The notes under the pieces are model-generated. The model was not told the DNA's origin. It did not search any database and saw nothing but the letters and a program-made list of their open reading frames with translations. Of a DNA stretch of 64,000 nt, positions 8,237-17,177 are shown one piece after another. This DNA is from Terriglobia bacterium (GTDB lineage: Bacteria; Acidobacteriota; Terriglobia; Terriglobales; Acidobacteriaceae). The position numbers and the translations under genes are program-made. Each line of letters starts with the position of its first letter. Within the stretch, counting starts at the first letter, position 1. The DNA lies in contig JAIQFH010000005.1 in assembly GCA_020073385.1 (NCBI GenBank), positions 62,001 through 126,000 of the forward strand, in the 5' to 3' direction.

Positions 8237-9031
8237 TCATTTGGCGTTTCGGCGGGCTTGTGCGATGCCGGCGGACACGCCTTTCCGGACGACGCGGGCA
8301 TAGCCGGCCTTGTCCATCGCGGCCATGGTTGCTGCCGCGATTCCTCCGGGGGTAGCGGCTTCGTGCAAGAGTTCGTCGAGTTCCAAGCCGCTCTCCCGCC
8401 AATATGCGATGCCATCGCTGAGCGCGTGAGCTGCGGCGATCAATGCCGCCTTGCGGTTCAGCCCGGCGCGATGCGCCGCTTCGGCCAGATTCGCCAGCGC
8501 ATGATATCCGTGCGTGGGCGAGTGCGTGGCAGTAATCGCATCCATCTGCGATTCGGGCAAGTCGATGACCGGGCCCACCAGTGCGAACAGTTTCCGGATG
8601 CGCGGGCGATCGCTCTTCGCGACACCGCGGTCGAAACTCACCGGAGTCAGTCCTCTTCCGATTCGGCACACAGGACTCGGCATAGCACGCACCCAGCGCA
8701 CCGGGGGGCCGAGCCACTTCCGCAAATTGCGTAAGGGAATTCCTGCAGCCAGGCTGACGCAAAGCGCGGGGGGCGCTGCGCCACAGGCTTCGACCTCGCA
8801 GAGCATCTCTTTTACCGACCCAGGCCTGACCGCGATGATCAGTAGTCCGGCTTTTGCGACTGCCGATTTCAAATCGCGCGCGATCTCGACGCGCGATTCA
8901 CGGCGTAGCGCCTTCAGCTTTTCCGGATTTCGGTCATACACCACAATCTCGCACTGATCCCCTGCCAGCCGAAGTCCAGCGCATAGTGCTCCCGTGATAC
9001 GCCCGCCGCCAAGAAAAACCGTTGCCTTCAT
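8237..9031 (-). CDS. proC: Pyrroline-5-carboxylate reductase
   Basis: A 264-residue enzyme for the last step of proline synthesis, reducing 1-pyrroline-5-carboxylate with NAD(P)H. The N-terminus FLGGGRITGALCAGL is a Rossmann dinucleotide loop. The middle has VRAMPSPVCRIGRG, matching the family's RxMPN-type motif with Ser for Asn, and the C-terminal helical domain ends in the family stretch HEAATPGGIAAATM. Its ATG overlaps the stop of the upstream SDR gene (TAATG), so the two are probably translationally coupled. Confidence 0.85.
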   Translation of the reverse strand: MKATVFLGGGRITGALCAGLRLAGDQCEIVVYDRNPEKLKALRRESRVEIARDLKSAVAKAGLLIIAVRPGSVKEMLCEVEACGAAPPALCVSLAAGIPLRNLRKWLGPPVRWVRAMPSPVCRIGRGLTPVSFDRGVAKSDRPRIRKLFALVGPVIDLPESQMDAITATHSPTHGYHALANLAEAAHRAGLNRKAALIAAAHALSDGIAYWRESGLELDELLHEAATPGGIAAATMAAMDKAGYARVVRKGVSAGIAQARRNAK

Positions 9032-9792
9032 TAGTCCGCGGTGCCTCCGCCATCCACTATCAGCGCGGCACCGGTCATGAACGACGAGTCATCGGACGCG
9101 AGAAACAACACCGCTTTCGCAATTTCGTCCGCCGTGCCCACACGTCCCAGCGGCCGATTCGCGCAACCGGCGATGTAATCATCCCACTTCTGCCCGCGCA
9201 TCTTTGCGTCGGCGGGAAGCATTGGAGTTTCCACGTCGCCGGGACAAACGCAATTCACGCGAATTCCCTGTGTTCCATGGTCGATGGCCATCGCCTTCGT
9301 CATCAGGACCACGCCGCCCTTCGACGCACAATAGGCGACCGCGTGGTCACCGCCAACGATACCCCATCCCGAAGCGTTGTTGATGATCACTCCGCGCCGC
9401 TGCGCGATCATCACCGGCAAGACGAACTTCGACATCAGAAATGTGCCCTTCAGGTTGATGTCAATCTGTTCGTCCCACTCCTTCTCCGAACATTCCAGCG
9501 TCGTGTGCGGATAGAAAACTCCTGCGTTATTGAACAGAATGTCGAGACGCCCGAAGGCCTCCATCGTTTCCTCGACGGCCCGGCGGCAATCGCCCGCCAT
9601 GCTTACATCCGCGTGGATGAAGATGGCCTCGGGTCCGACGTCTTTTATTCGCTTGACCACCGCAGCACCGCGCTCCCGATTCCGGCCAGTGATTGCGATC
9701 TCCGCACCTTCTTTCGCGAATAGCAAAGCTGTCGCCTCGCCGATGCCGGAGGTGCCGCCTGTGATCAGAGCAACTTTATCGTTAAGTCGCAT
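9031..9792 (-). CDS. Short-chain dehydrogenase/reductase
   Basis: A 253-residue classical SDR. It shows the cofactor loop TGGTSGIG (11-18), NNAG (88-91), and the catalytic set Ser141, Tyr154 and Lys158 in YCASK. The segment RVNCVCPGDVETPM and the ending GAALIVDGGG are standard for the family. The lack of an acidic residue directly after the second beta-strand leaves cofactor preference open. It sits between proC and another SDR gene on the same strand. Substrate is not predictable; a role in sugar or hydroxy-acid oxidation is possible. Confidence 0.85.
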   Translation of the reverse strand: MRLNDKVALITGGTSGIGEATALLFAKEGAEIAITGRNRERGAAVVKRIKDVGPEAIFIHADVSMAGDCRRAVEETMEAFGRLDILFNNAGVFYPHTTLECSEKEWDEQIDINLKGTFLMSKFVLPVMIAQRRGVIINNASGWGIVGGDHAVAYCASKGGVVLMTKAMAIDHGTQGIRVNCVCPGDVETPMLPADAKMRGQKWDDYIAGCANRPLGRVGTADEIAKAVLFLASDDSSFMTGAALIVDGGGTAD

Positions 9793-9870
9793 ATGGAGTT
9801 GAAAGTAACTTCATTGCCGCTGATGAACGCGGATCTGTGTTATCCGCGTAAATCCGTGGCTCGATTTGAC

Positions 9871-10623
9871 TCATCGACTGGCCAGTCCTCCCGCCGTCTC
9901 GCCGCCATCGAGTGTGTACACCTGTCCGGTGGCGAAGGCCGCGTCATCCGATGCGAGATACGTAAACAGCGCCGCGATTTCCTCGGGTGACGCATGTCTT
10001 CCCAGGGGAATCTTGGCGTTCACCTCGGCCAGCATCGCGTCAGAATATTCCGCGCGCTGCATGGGAGTCAGCACATATCCTGGGGCCACTGCGCAGACGC
10101 GGATTTTTGGAGCCAGTTCCAGAGCCATCGATTTCGTCAGCTCGATCACACCCGCCTTGGTCGCGTTGTAGTCGGCGTAATAGGGATATCCCATGACACC
10201 ATTGGTCGACGCGGTCTGGAGAATCACACCGCTGCCGCGCTCCCACATGTGGCGAGCCGCGGTCTGGGCGACGTAGAAGACGCCGGTCAGGTTCACGGCG
10301 ATCACACGATCCCACTCCTCCGGGGTGATGTCCAGGAATTTGTGGCGTATGCTGACCCCGGCGTTGTTGATGAGAATGTCAACGCCGTCCATGAGGCGGA
10401 TGGCCTCGGCGAAGGCGGCCTCGACCTGCATGAGATCGGTGACGTCGGCGATGATGGCTTCGCCCAGGGCAGGGAGTTCATGCTTGATGCGCGCGCCGGC
10501 GGCATCGTCGCGATCGAGCACGCAGACGCGTGATCCTTCTTCCAGGAAGCGGGCAGCAGTGGCGGCGCCAATGCCGCTGGCTCCGCCGGTGATTAATACT
10601 CGCTTGTCCTTCAATCCACGCAT
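9871..10623 (-). CDS. Short-chain dehydrogenase/reductase, probably NAD-dependent
   Basis: A 250-residue classical SDR with TGGASGIG (12-19), an Asp at the end of the second strand (VCVLDRDD) that favours NAD(H), NNAG (86-89) and catalytic Ser139, Tyr152 and Lys156 (YNATK). It ends with VYTLDGGETAGG. It is about as long as its neighbour at 9031 but clearly diverged from it. The pair may oxidise a sugar or polyol, but no transporter or kinase nearby fixes the substrate. Confidence 0.85.
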   Translation of the reverse strand: MRGLKDKRVLITGGASGIGAATAARFLEEGSRVCVLDRDDAAGARIKHELPALGEAIIADVTDLMQVEAAFAEAIRLMDGVDILINNAGVSIRHKFLDITPEEWDRVIAVNLTGVFYVAQTAARHMWERGSGVILQTASTNGVMGYPYYADYNATKAGVIELTKSMALELAPKIRVCAVAPGYVLTPMQRAEYSDAMLAEVNAKIPLGRHASPEEIAALFTYLASDDAAFATGQVYTLDGGETAGGLASR

Positions 10624-10645
10624 GGGATCTCCTTATCAGCCATGA

Positions 10646-10706
10646 GTAATGAGCACATTGAGCGATGAGCGAAACTGTTGTCTCATTAGCTCATTGCTCA
10701 CCGCTC
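10646..10706. repeat. Hairpin built from repeated ATGAGC words
   Basis: The left side repeats AATGAGCA, ATTGAGCG and ATGAGCGA. The right side carries the inverse (CTCATTAGCTCATTGCTCACCGCTCGC), so the two halves pair imperfectly. Similar word-built hairpins occur at 23267 and 33795. Confidence 0.5.
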
Positions 10707-10785
10707 GCTAGCATCCCGCCGACCGCACGGATGGATGTCGCATACGCAGCGTCGCGCGTGGCTAGCGTGGCCACTCGCTTCGCTC

Positions 10786-10809
10786 GGGACGGACGAGGGC
10801 GTCCGTCCC
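10786..10809. repeat. GGGACGGACG...CGTCCGTCCC palindrome
   Basis: A 24-bp hairpin between the serA and SDR genes, preceded by a CTCGCTTCGCTCG unit. A near-identical copy is at 14281-14304. Confidence 0.65.
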
Positions 10810-10816
10810 TACATAA

Positions 10817-12010
10817 TCAACATCCTGCCGCTCTTACCGATATCGTGTGCGGCACTGCGCGCAATTGGGTCATCAACTCTGCGTCGCAGGGACGGTTAAT
10901 GTCGTAGATCGCATATCCCAGCGTGGCGCGCGTATTCAACGACTGGCGCTCGATGTTGATGCCGCGATCGCCCAAGATGTCGTTGATGGCTCGCAGGATT
11001 CCCGGAACATTATGATGGATGTGCATCAGGCGGTACGATCCTTCTTCATATTCCAGATGGCATTGCGGCAGGTTTACGCTCAGTGTCGAATCGCCGCTCC
11101 GCACGTAGTCGATCAGCTTCGCCGAAACGAACTGCCCGATGTTTTGCTGGGCCTCCTCGGTCGAGCCGCCGACGTGCGGCGTCAGGATCACGTTCGGCAG
11201 TCCCTGGAGCGCGCTTTCGAATCCTGCGCCGCTCTCGGGCTCCTTCGGGAAGACGTCGATGGCTGCGCCGGCGATCTTACCGGATTTCAGACACGCCGCC
11301 AGCGCTTCGTGGTCGACCACAAATCCGCGGCTTAGATTGAGGAAGCATGCGCCGTCCTTCATGGCCGCGAATTCCTCTGCACCGAACAGGTTCCGGTTTT
11401 GCGGGTTGCCGTCGACGTGCAGAGTCACTATGTCGGCCGTTTCGAGCAGTTCGCGGAATCCGAGGCCGCGGGCGTTGCCCCGCGCCAGCACGTGCGATAC
11501 ATCGTAGAAGACCACGCGCATGCCCATCGCCTCGGCCAGGTCGGAAAGCTGAGAGCCGATCTTGCCATATCCCACGATGCCGAGCGTGAGCCCGCGGACC
11601 TCGTGCGCGCCGGCCGCCGATTTATTCCACACGCCGCCGTGCATCTCGGTCGAGGCCTGGAACGTACGCCGCAGCAGCACGATGATCTCTCCCATGGCGA
11701 GTTCGGCTACCGAGCGAGAGTTGGAGTGGGGATCGTTGAATACCGCGACACCGCGTTCGCTCGCAGTAGTGCGGTCAATTTTGTCGACCCCGATGCAGAA
11801 CGCGCCCACGGCAACCAACTCCTCCCCGGCCTGGATCACGGTCTTCGAGACGGGAGTCTTCGAGCGCACGCCGAGAATCGCAGCGTCGCGAATCTTCTCG
11901 ACGAGTTCCCGTTCTTCAAGCGCTGCCTTGTGCGACTCGACTTCGTATCCGGCGGCGCGAAACTGCTCGACCGCCACCGCGCTGATGTTTTCCAGCAACA
12001 GAACCTTCAA
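10817..12010 (-). CDS. serA: D-3-phosphoglycerate dehydrogenase
   Basis: A 397-residue enzyme that commits 3-phosphoglycerate to serine synthesis using NAD. It has a split substrate domain around a nucleotide-binding domain with GYGKIG at 147-152. The catalytic Arg lies in LNLSRGFVVD and the catalytic His in TPHVGGST. The C-terminal region from about residue 325 is an ACT domain (HHNVPGILRAINDILGDRGI), as in the short E. coli-type enzyme whose ACT domain binds serine. Feedback inhibition by serine is likely but not provable here. It runs in the same direction as the SDR-proC genes, with a 193-bp repeat-containing gap. Confidence 0.92.
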   Translation of the reverse strand: MKVLLLENISAVAVEQFRAAGYEVESHKAALEERELVEKIRDAAILGVRSKTPVSKTVIQAGEELVAVGAFCIGVDKIDRTTASERGVAVFNDPHSNSRSVAELAMGEIIVLLRRTFQASTEMHGGVWNKSAAGAHEVRGLTLGIVGYGKIGSQLSDLAEAMGMRVVFYDVSHVLARGNARGLGFRELLETADIVTLHVDGNPQNRNLFGAEEFAAMKDGACFLNLSRGFVVDHEALAACLKSGKIAGAAIDVFPKEPESGAGFESALQGLPNVILTPHVGGSTEEAQQNIGQFVSAKLIDYVRSGDSTLSVNLPQCHLEYEEGSYRLMHIHHNVPGILRAINDILGDRGINIERQSLNTRATLGYAIYDINRPCDAELMTQLRAVPHTISVRAAGC

Positions 12011-12262
12011 GTCTCCTCCCTAGAGCCGGTTGGAAAACAGAAAGACGCCGACGTTCAGGATAAACAGCAAATGGGATTTGCGGGTAGAAAGTTGCAAACG
12101 CCTGAACCGAGTCGCTCGCCATCATTCCAGCGGGGGCCGATCGGGGTGTGGGGGAACAGTGAATCCGTTACGCTCCTGAGGTTTTCGCCTGTCCTACACG
12201 CTGCCAGTGCTACGATTCCCTCGTCGAGTGGATGATTGTAATCTACGTTTGAGGGTTCGTTT

Positions 12263-13606
12263 ATGCACAGTGCTCGTCGTGGGACGGTTGCTGTTCTCTT
12301 GCTACTCGTTGCAAGTCCATTGCTTTCCCAGTCTGCGAAGGCTGCTGACGCGCATGTGGTCGTGGTGCGGGCGGCGAAGATGCTGGATGTGAAGGCGGGA
12401 AAGGTTGTGGCGAATCCCGTGGTCATTATTGAGGGAGAGCGCATCAAGGAGGTCGGTCCGGGGCTTGCCGTTCCTGCGGGTGCGAAAGTTATCGATCTGG
12501 GCGGCGGGACTTTGATGCCCGGTCTGATCGATGCGCACACGCATCTGCTGCAGAACTATGACTTCGCCTTCCGTGACGACGACAACAACATGGTGCTGAC
12601 GGTGGCGCAGATGAGTCCGGCGGAGCGGGCGCTGCTGGGCGCGAAGATGGGGCGCGAGGACCTGGAAGCAGGAATCACGACAGTTCGCGACCTGGGGAAT
12701 TCCGGCATCAACGGGGATGTGGCTTTGCGGCGGGCGATCAATCACGGCTGGGTGACGGGGCCGCGGATTGTCGCTTCTACGAGAGCCTTGGCGGCGGCCG
12801 GTGGGCAGTTTGGCAAGCTGCAGCACGACGCGCAGGCTCTGGTGGAGCAGGAATATGTCGAGATTGCGACGGTGGATGATGCGCGACGGGCGGTGCAGCG
12901 CGCCTTCTATGACGGCGCGGATTGCATCAAGGTGATCGTCAATACCGGTCCGCGGGTGGTGTCGCTCGAGGCGATGAAGGCAATTGTGGAGGAGGCGCAT
13001 CGCGTTCATAAGAAGGTGGCGGCCCATGCGATTGGGGATGATGCGACGCGGATTGCCGCCGAAGCGGGAGTCGACTCCATCGAACATGCCTACATCGTGC
13101 CCGACGACGTGCTGAAGATGATGGCATCGAAAAAGATATTTATGGTCCCTACCGATTATCCGGAGAAGTTGTACACCGAGTTTGTTCCGGCAACTGCGAC
13201 GACGGAAGAGCGGAAAGAGACAGAGGCGAGAATGAAGAAATTCGCGCAAGACAACCATGACCGGTTGAAGCGCGCGGTGGCCGCGGGCGTGCGGATTGCC
13301 GCGGGATCGGACGAGTACTATCAGATGGGAAAGCGCACCCGGGGCGAAAGCAGCACTCTAATTTATGAGGCGTATCGCGATTCGGGCATGACGCCGTGGC
13401 AGATCATCGAGGCGGCTACCGTGAATGGCGCAGAATTGCTGGACCGGCAAGACCGGATCGGGTCGATTGAGGCGGGGAAATTTGCCGACATCGTGGCGAC
13501 TTCGGGAGATCCGTCACTGGACGTGACGGAGTTGGAGAAGGTCAAGTTCGTGATGAAGGGCGGGGAAGTGGTGCGAAACGATTTCACCCAGCCACCCGAA
13601 CGATAA
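12263..13606 (+). CDS. Secreted imidazolonepropionase-like amidohydrolase (metal-dependent prolidase/peptidase type)
   Basis: A 447-residue exported enzyme of the amidohydrolase superfamily. Residues 1-28 form a signal peptide. Metal ligands are visible in LIDAHTHL (HxH), a Lys in DCIKVIVNTG, His in KKVAAHAIGDDA and SIEHAYIVPDD, and Asp in AAGSDEYY. The pattern matches the Sgx9260-like group, whose members cleave Xaa-Pro or other dipeptides, or N-acylated amino acids. The real substrate is unknown. It stands alone, divergent from serA. Confidence 0.82.
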   Translation: MHSARRGTVAVLLLLVASPLLSQSAKAADAHVVVVRAAKMLDVKAGKVVANPVVIIEGERIKEVGPGLAVPAGAKVIDLGGGTLMPGLIDAHTHLLQNYDFAFRDDDNNMVLTVAQMSPAERALLGAKMGREDLEAGITTVRDLGNSGINGDVALRRAINHGWVTGPRIVASTRALAAAGGQFGKLQHDAQALVEQEYVEIATVDDARRAVQRAFYDGADCIKVIVNTGPRVVSLEAMKAIVEEAHRVHKKVAAHAIGDDATRIAAEAGVDSIEHAYIVPDDVLKMMASKKIFMVPTDYPEKLYTEFVPATATTEERKETEARMKKFAQDNHDRLKRAVAAGVRIAAGSDEYYQMGKRTRGESSTLIYEAYRDSGMTPWQIIEAATVNGAELLDRQDRIGSIEAGKFADIVATSGDPSLDVTELEKVKFVMKGGEVVRNDFTQPPER

Positions 13607-13677
13607 GGTGGGTCGCAGAGCCTTACTGCTGAATTCTGACCAAGTTACTATTGTGAGGCTTGGGGTCATCCTAAGTG

Positions 13678-13707
13678 TTGACAGCTTTTGCAATCGGAAC
13701 GTAGAGT
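13678..13707 (+). promoter_or_regulatory. Possible sigma70 promoter for the cupin gene
   Basis: TTGACA at 13678 is followed after 18 nt by TAGAGT (4/6 to TATAAT). It would start RNA about 45 nt before the cupin ATG at 13758. The spacing is acceptable but the -10 box is weak. Confidence 0.35.
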
Positions 13708-13757
13708 CGGCGAAGGTTTTCAAAACAAAGTAAAAAGAGCTCGGTCAGGAGGCAGGT

Positions 13758-14207
13758 ATGCGGTCGAGGCTATTCTGGGCGGGGGCCTTCGTGTGTTTAG
13801 CTGCGGCTTTCAGTGCGGCGCAGGATCCAACCAAAGTCGAGCCCAGGCACTACAAGCTGGATTTCGAAAATGACAAGGTGCAGGTGGTCTCGGTGCACTA
13901 CGGGCCGCACGAGAAGTCGGCCCTGCACGAGCATCCGGGCGGGGTAGTCGTGATCCTCACCGCGGCGCATCTTCGTTTTACCGATGAAAACGGCAAGACG
14001 CGGGAAGTTTTTTCCAAGCCCGGAGAGGCACGCTGGTATCCGCCGTTTCATCATCGCGTGGAGAACCTGGGAGACACGGCGTACGACGCGGTGTATGTGG
14101 GGATCAAGGGCATGAGCGCGTCGAATGGATCGAAAGATCCAATGGAAGCGATGGATGAGGAAACGAAGAAGATCGTCGCGCAGTTGATGGCGTCGACGAA
14201 ACAGTAG
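13758..14207 (+). CDS. Secreted cupin-fold protein
   Basis: A 149-residue protein with a signal peptide (cleavage near residue 21, FSAAQD) and a single cupin barrel. The motif HEKSALHEHPGGVVVIL gives the His/Glu metal-binding set, and HHRVENLGD provides the second motif. It may bind a metal and act as a small dioxygenase or isomerase, or as a storage or binding protein. The substrate is unknown. AGGAGGCAGGT lies just before the ATG. No co-transcribed partner is evident. Confidence 0.75.
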   Translation: MRSRLFWAGAFVCLAAAFSAAQDPTKVEPRHYKLDFENDKVQVVSVHYGPHEKSALHEHPGGVVVILTAAHLRFTDENGKTREVFSKPGEARWYPPFHHRVENLGDTAYDAVYVGIKGMSASNGSKDPMEAMDEETKKIVAQLMASTKQ

Positions 14208-14265
14208 GGTAGAGCGTTATACGGGTTGCCACGCGCATTCTCGAAAGGTTCTGCGACAGTTAAAC

Positions 14266-14304
14266 GCGGGCTTCGCCCGCGGGACGGACGAAGGCGTCCG
14301 TCCC
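14266..14304. repeat. GCGGGC-ttc-GCCCGC plus GGGACGGACG...CGTCCGTCCC hairpins
   Basis: Two adjacent hairpins lie between the cupin and ROK genes. The second (14281-14304) differs by one base from that at 10786, and both are followed by CCCT-C/A-CA. Confidence 0.65.
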
Positions 14305-14399
14305 TCCACAAACTCATCTCCTTCCGCCAGTGTGTACATTCCCGTTTAGAATTCAAGCCAGCTTTGAGCAGGGATCAGAATGAGTGACGGGAAAATCTC

Positions 14400-15317
14400 A
14401 TGATCGGTGCGGTCGACATTGGCGGAACGAAAATCGCGGTCGGCGTGGTCGATGACTGCGGGCGAGTGCTTGCCCGGGCGGAAACACCCACGGACGCACA
14501 TGAATATTCGAACGGACTGGCAGCGATTGTCCGTATGCTGGGCGAAACGGCGCGTGCGGCGGGAACATCCGTTAGCGGCATCGGGATCGGAGCGACTGGG
14601 CCGGTGGACCCGATTGGCGGCGAGTTCGGGGACGTGGATTTCCTTCCCGGGTGGAGGGGCAAGAATCTGGTCCGCGATCTGGAGCAGAACTTTTCAGTGC
14701 GCGTGGCTATGGAGAATGACGGCGACGCCGCAGCTCTGGCCGAGGCCGGATGGGGCGCGGGGAGGAACCGCGCGCGCTTGATTTACGTCACCGTTGGAAC
14801 GGGGATCGGCGGCGGGATCATTCTGGATGGAAAGCTTTATCGCGGAGTGGATGGGGCGCACCCGGAGGTTGGTCATCATGTGGTCGATCCTTCGGGACCG
14901 CAGTGCTCGTGCGGATTTCGTGGCTGCTGGGAATCACTGGCCGCGGGACCGGCCATGGTGGCCTGGATGGAAAAGCACGCACCGGTTGGTTATCTGCACC
15001 GACAGGACATCACCGCGAAGCGAATCTGTGAACTGGCCCAGCAGGGAGACGAACTGGCCGCGCAGGCGGTCGAGCATGAGGGCTACTATCTGGGGTTGGG
15101 GCTGGCGAATCTGATCAGCCTGTTCACGCCGGATGCAATTGTCCTTAGCGGAAGCGTGATGAAGAGTGCGCCGTTGTTTATGGACCGGATCCGCGAGGTG
15201 ATTCGTTCGGGCTGCCGCTTTGTGCCGGCTGCCAAGACAGAGCTGATGCTGGCGTCGCTTGGGGATGACACGAACCTGATCGGGGCGGCCCGCGTGTGGC
15301 ATTACCGCTTTTCGTAG
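14400..15317 (+). CDS. ROK-family sugar kinase (glucokinase-like)
   Basis: A 305-residue cytoplasmic kinase. It carries the phosphate loop DIGGTK (6-11), the catalytic Asp107 in ENDGDAAAL, TVGTGIGGG (131-139), the sugar-contact EVGHH (156-160) and the ROK zinc motif with Cys169, Cys171 and Cys176. The ExGH motif is typical of glucokinases and N-acetylmannosamine or N-acetylglucosamine kinases; no DNA-binding domain is present, so it is not a NagC-type repressor. A second, distant ROK kinase is at 33897. Glucose is the most probable substrate. Confidence 0.85.
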   Translation: MIGAVDIGGTKIAVGVVDDCGRVLARAETPTDAHEYSNGLAAIVRMLGETARAAGTSVSGIGIGATGPVDPIGGEFGDVDFLPGWRGKNLVRDLEQNFSVRVAMENDGDAAALAEAGWGAGRNRARLIYVTVGTGIGGGIILDGKLYRGVDGAHPEVGHHVVDPSGPQCSCGFRGCWESLAAGPAMVAWMEKHAPVGYLHRQDITAKRICELAQQGDELAAQAVEHEGYYLGLGLANLISLFTPDAIVLSGSVMKSAPLFMDRIREVIRSGCRFVPAAKTELMLASLGDDTNLIGAARVWHYRFS

Positions 15318-15402
15318 GGCTCCGGCTCCAGGCATCCTCTCCGCCAGCGGGGTCGAGACGCCGGCACTACCGATCTGATACTGTTTCCAGTTCGCTTCTT
15401 TC

Positions 15403-15418
15403 TGTGACGCATGTCACA
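15403..15418. promoter_or_regulatory. Perfect CRP-type palindrome upstream of pntAA
   Basis: TGTGACGCATGTCACA matches TGTGA-N6-TCACA in all 10 fixed bases. It lies 103 bp before the GTG start of pntAA. The -10 position expected for a class II promoter (15440-15445, AAGGAT) is poor, so the promoter may be class I or the site may repress. Confidence 0.55.
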
Positions 15419-15520
15419 GATTTTGCGCGCTGGCCGTGAAAGGATTCCTCCCCGGAGCAGCACGCGATTGTTGCCGAGGCCGCCGGGTTCAATGCGGCCA
15501 CGGAAAGGACGAGAGCCCAA

Positions 15521-16696
15521 GTGATCGTCGGAGTTCCGAAAGAAAGCTATCCCGGGGAACGGCGGGTTGCCCTTGTTCCCCTCGTCATTCCCAATCTCAC
15601 CAAGGCCGGACTGGAAGTCGTGGTTGAAGCCGGAGCGGGTGAACAGGCCGGGTATCCGGACGCCGTGTACGTCGAGAAGGGCGCGAAGATTCTGCCGGAC
15701 CGCGCCGCGGTCTTCAGCGCTGCCGACATTGTTGTGCAGGTGCTCAGCTATGGGTCGAACGACATCACCGGCAAGGACGACCTTCCGCTCTACAAACGCG
15801 GGCAGGCGCTGATTGGATTCCTCAGGCCATTCGGATCGGCGGAAATTGTTCAGCAGATCGCGCAGGCGGGAGTCACCGCGTTCTCCGTGGAATTGATGCC
15901 GCGTACCACGCGGGCGCAAAGCATGGACGCGCTATCCTCCATGGCCACCTGCTGTGGCTATAAGGCAGTCCTGCTGGCAGCCGAGACTTCGCCTCGCATT
16001 TTTCCCATGATGACCACCGCCGCTGGAACTATTACTCCTGCCCGCGTGTTTGTGATCGGCGCTGGAGTTGCTGGTTTGCAGGCGATCTCGACGGCTCGGC
16101 GCCTGGGCGCTGTGGCGTCGGCGTACGACATGCGTCCCGCAGCCAAGGAACAGGTGCAGAGCCTGGGCGGACGTTTCGTCGAGTTGCCGATCGAGGCTCA
16201 GAATGCGCAGGACGCCCGCGGTTACGGCACCGCGCAGGATGAAACCTTCTACGCCCGCCAGCGTGAACTACTGACGCGCGTAGTTGCCGAGAGCGACATC
16301 GTGATCACCGCAGCTGTTATTCCCGGGAAGAAGTCGCCGGTGCTGATTACTGCAGATATGGTCAAAGGGATGGCGCCGGGGTCGGTGATCGTCGATCTCG
16401 CGGCCGAGCGCGGCGGGAATTGCGAACTGACGCAGACAGGTGAAACCGTCAAAGCGCATGGCGTCACGATCATTGGCGCGATCAATCTGGCGAGCAGTGT
16501 GCCGTACCATGCCAGCCAGATGTATGCGCGCAATCTGACCACCTATCTGACGTACATGGTGAAAGACGGCAAGTTGCAGATGAATTTGCAGGATGAGATT
16601 ACGCGCGAGACGCTGATCACCAACGGTGGAGAGATCGTGAATGGGCGCGTGCGGGAGTTCTTCAAACTGCCGGCGCTGGCGCCTGCGGGATCGTAG
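15521..16696 (+). CDS. pntAA: NAD(P) transhydrogenase, alpha subunit part 1 (NAD(H)-binding)
   Basis: A 391-residue cytosolic subunit, domain I of the proton-translocating transhydrogenase that moves hydride between NADH and NADP. It shows the alanine-dehydrogenase/PNT N-terminal domain (GVPKESYPGERRVALVP), the family segment RAQSMDALSSMA (131-142) and the NAD loop VIGAGVAGLQA (178-188). It starts with GTG. The alpha chain is split, with the membrane part encoded by the next-but-overlapping set, as in the three-subunit Rhodospirillum-type enzyme. A repeat hairpin lies in the 169-bp gap before pntAB. Confidence 0.93.
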   Translation: MIVGVPKESYPGERRVALVPLVIPNLTKAGLEVVVEAGAGEQAGYPDAVYVEKGAKILPDRAAVFSAADIVVQVLSYGSNDITGKDDLPLYKRGQALIGFLRPFGSAEIVQQIAQAGVTAFSVELMPRTTRAQSMDALSSMATCCGYKAVLLAAETSPRIFPMMTTAAGTITPARVFVIGAGVAGLQAISTARRLGAVASAYDMRPAAKEQVQSLGGRFVELPIEAQNAQDARGYGTAQDETFYARQRELLTRVVAESDIVITAAVIPGKKSPVLITADMVKGMAPGSVIVDLAAERGGNCELTQTGETVKAHGVTIIGAINLASSVPYHASQMYARNLTTYLTYMVKDGKLQMNLQDEITRETLITNGGEIVNGRVREFFKLPALAPAGS

Positions 16697-16712
16697 GGTT
16701 TCGCATGGAATT

Positions 16713-16830
16713 GTCATCCTGAGCGCAGTCGAAGGACCTCTACCATGCGTCGAGGTTGCGCGTCAGGTAGAGATCCCTCGACTCCGTGGCTGCTCCGCTT
16801 TGCGGACCAGCCACTCCGCTCAGGATGACA
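16713..16830. repeat. GTCATCCTGAGCG inverted-repeat element
   Basis: A 118-bp element whose two ends are inverted copies (GTCATCCTGAGCGcAGT at the left, ACTccGCTCAGGATGAC at the right), with an inner TACC/GGTA-type pairing. It sits between pntAA and pntAB and so would be transcribed within the operon. Confidence 0.7.
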
Positions 16831-16865
16831 GACTGAGAACAGAGAACTGACAACTGAGGGATTGC

Positions 16866-17177
16866 ATGCATTCCGACCTGATCGACGCGCTGTTCGTATT
16901 TATGCTGGCGGCGTTCATTGGATTTGAAGTCATCCGCCACGTTTCTCCGCTGCTGCACACGCCGTTGATGTCGCTCACTAACGCGCTCGACGCGATTGCT
17001 GTTGTCGGGGCCATCGTGCTCGTGGGCGAGAAGAAGAGTACGTTTGCGACTGTTCTGGGCGTGATCGCGATCATCGCCGCCACCAGCAACGTAGTCGGAG
17101 GATTCTTCATCACCGACCGCATGTTGCGCATGTTCAAGACCAGCCGTCCTGCCAAAGCTCAAGGGACGAAATCCTAA
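16866..17177 (+). CDS. pntAB: NAD(P) transhydrogenase, alpha subunit part 2 (membrane)
   Basis: A 103-residue membrane protein forming part of the proton channel of the transhydrogenase. About three hydrophobic helices are visible, at residues 9-27, 41-60 and 62-84, with the family's GFFITDRML segment near the end. Its stop overlaps the pntB start (TAATG), so the two are translated together. Confidence 0.92.
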   Translation: MHSDLIDALFVFMLAAFIGFEVIRHVSPLLHTPLMSLTNALDAIAVVGAIVLVGEKKSTFATVLGVIAIIAATSNVVGGFFITDRMLRMFKTSRPAKAQGTKS

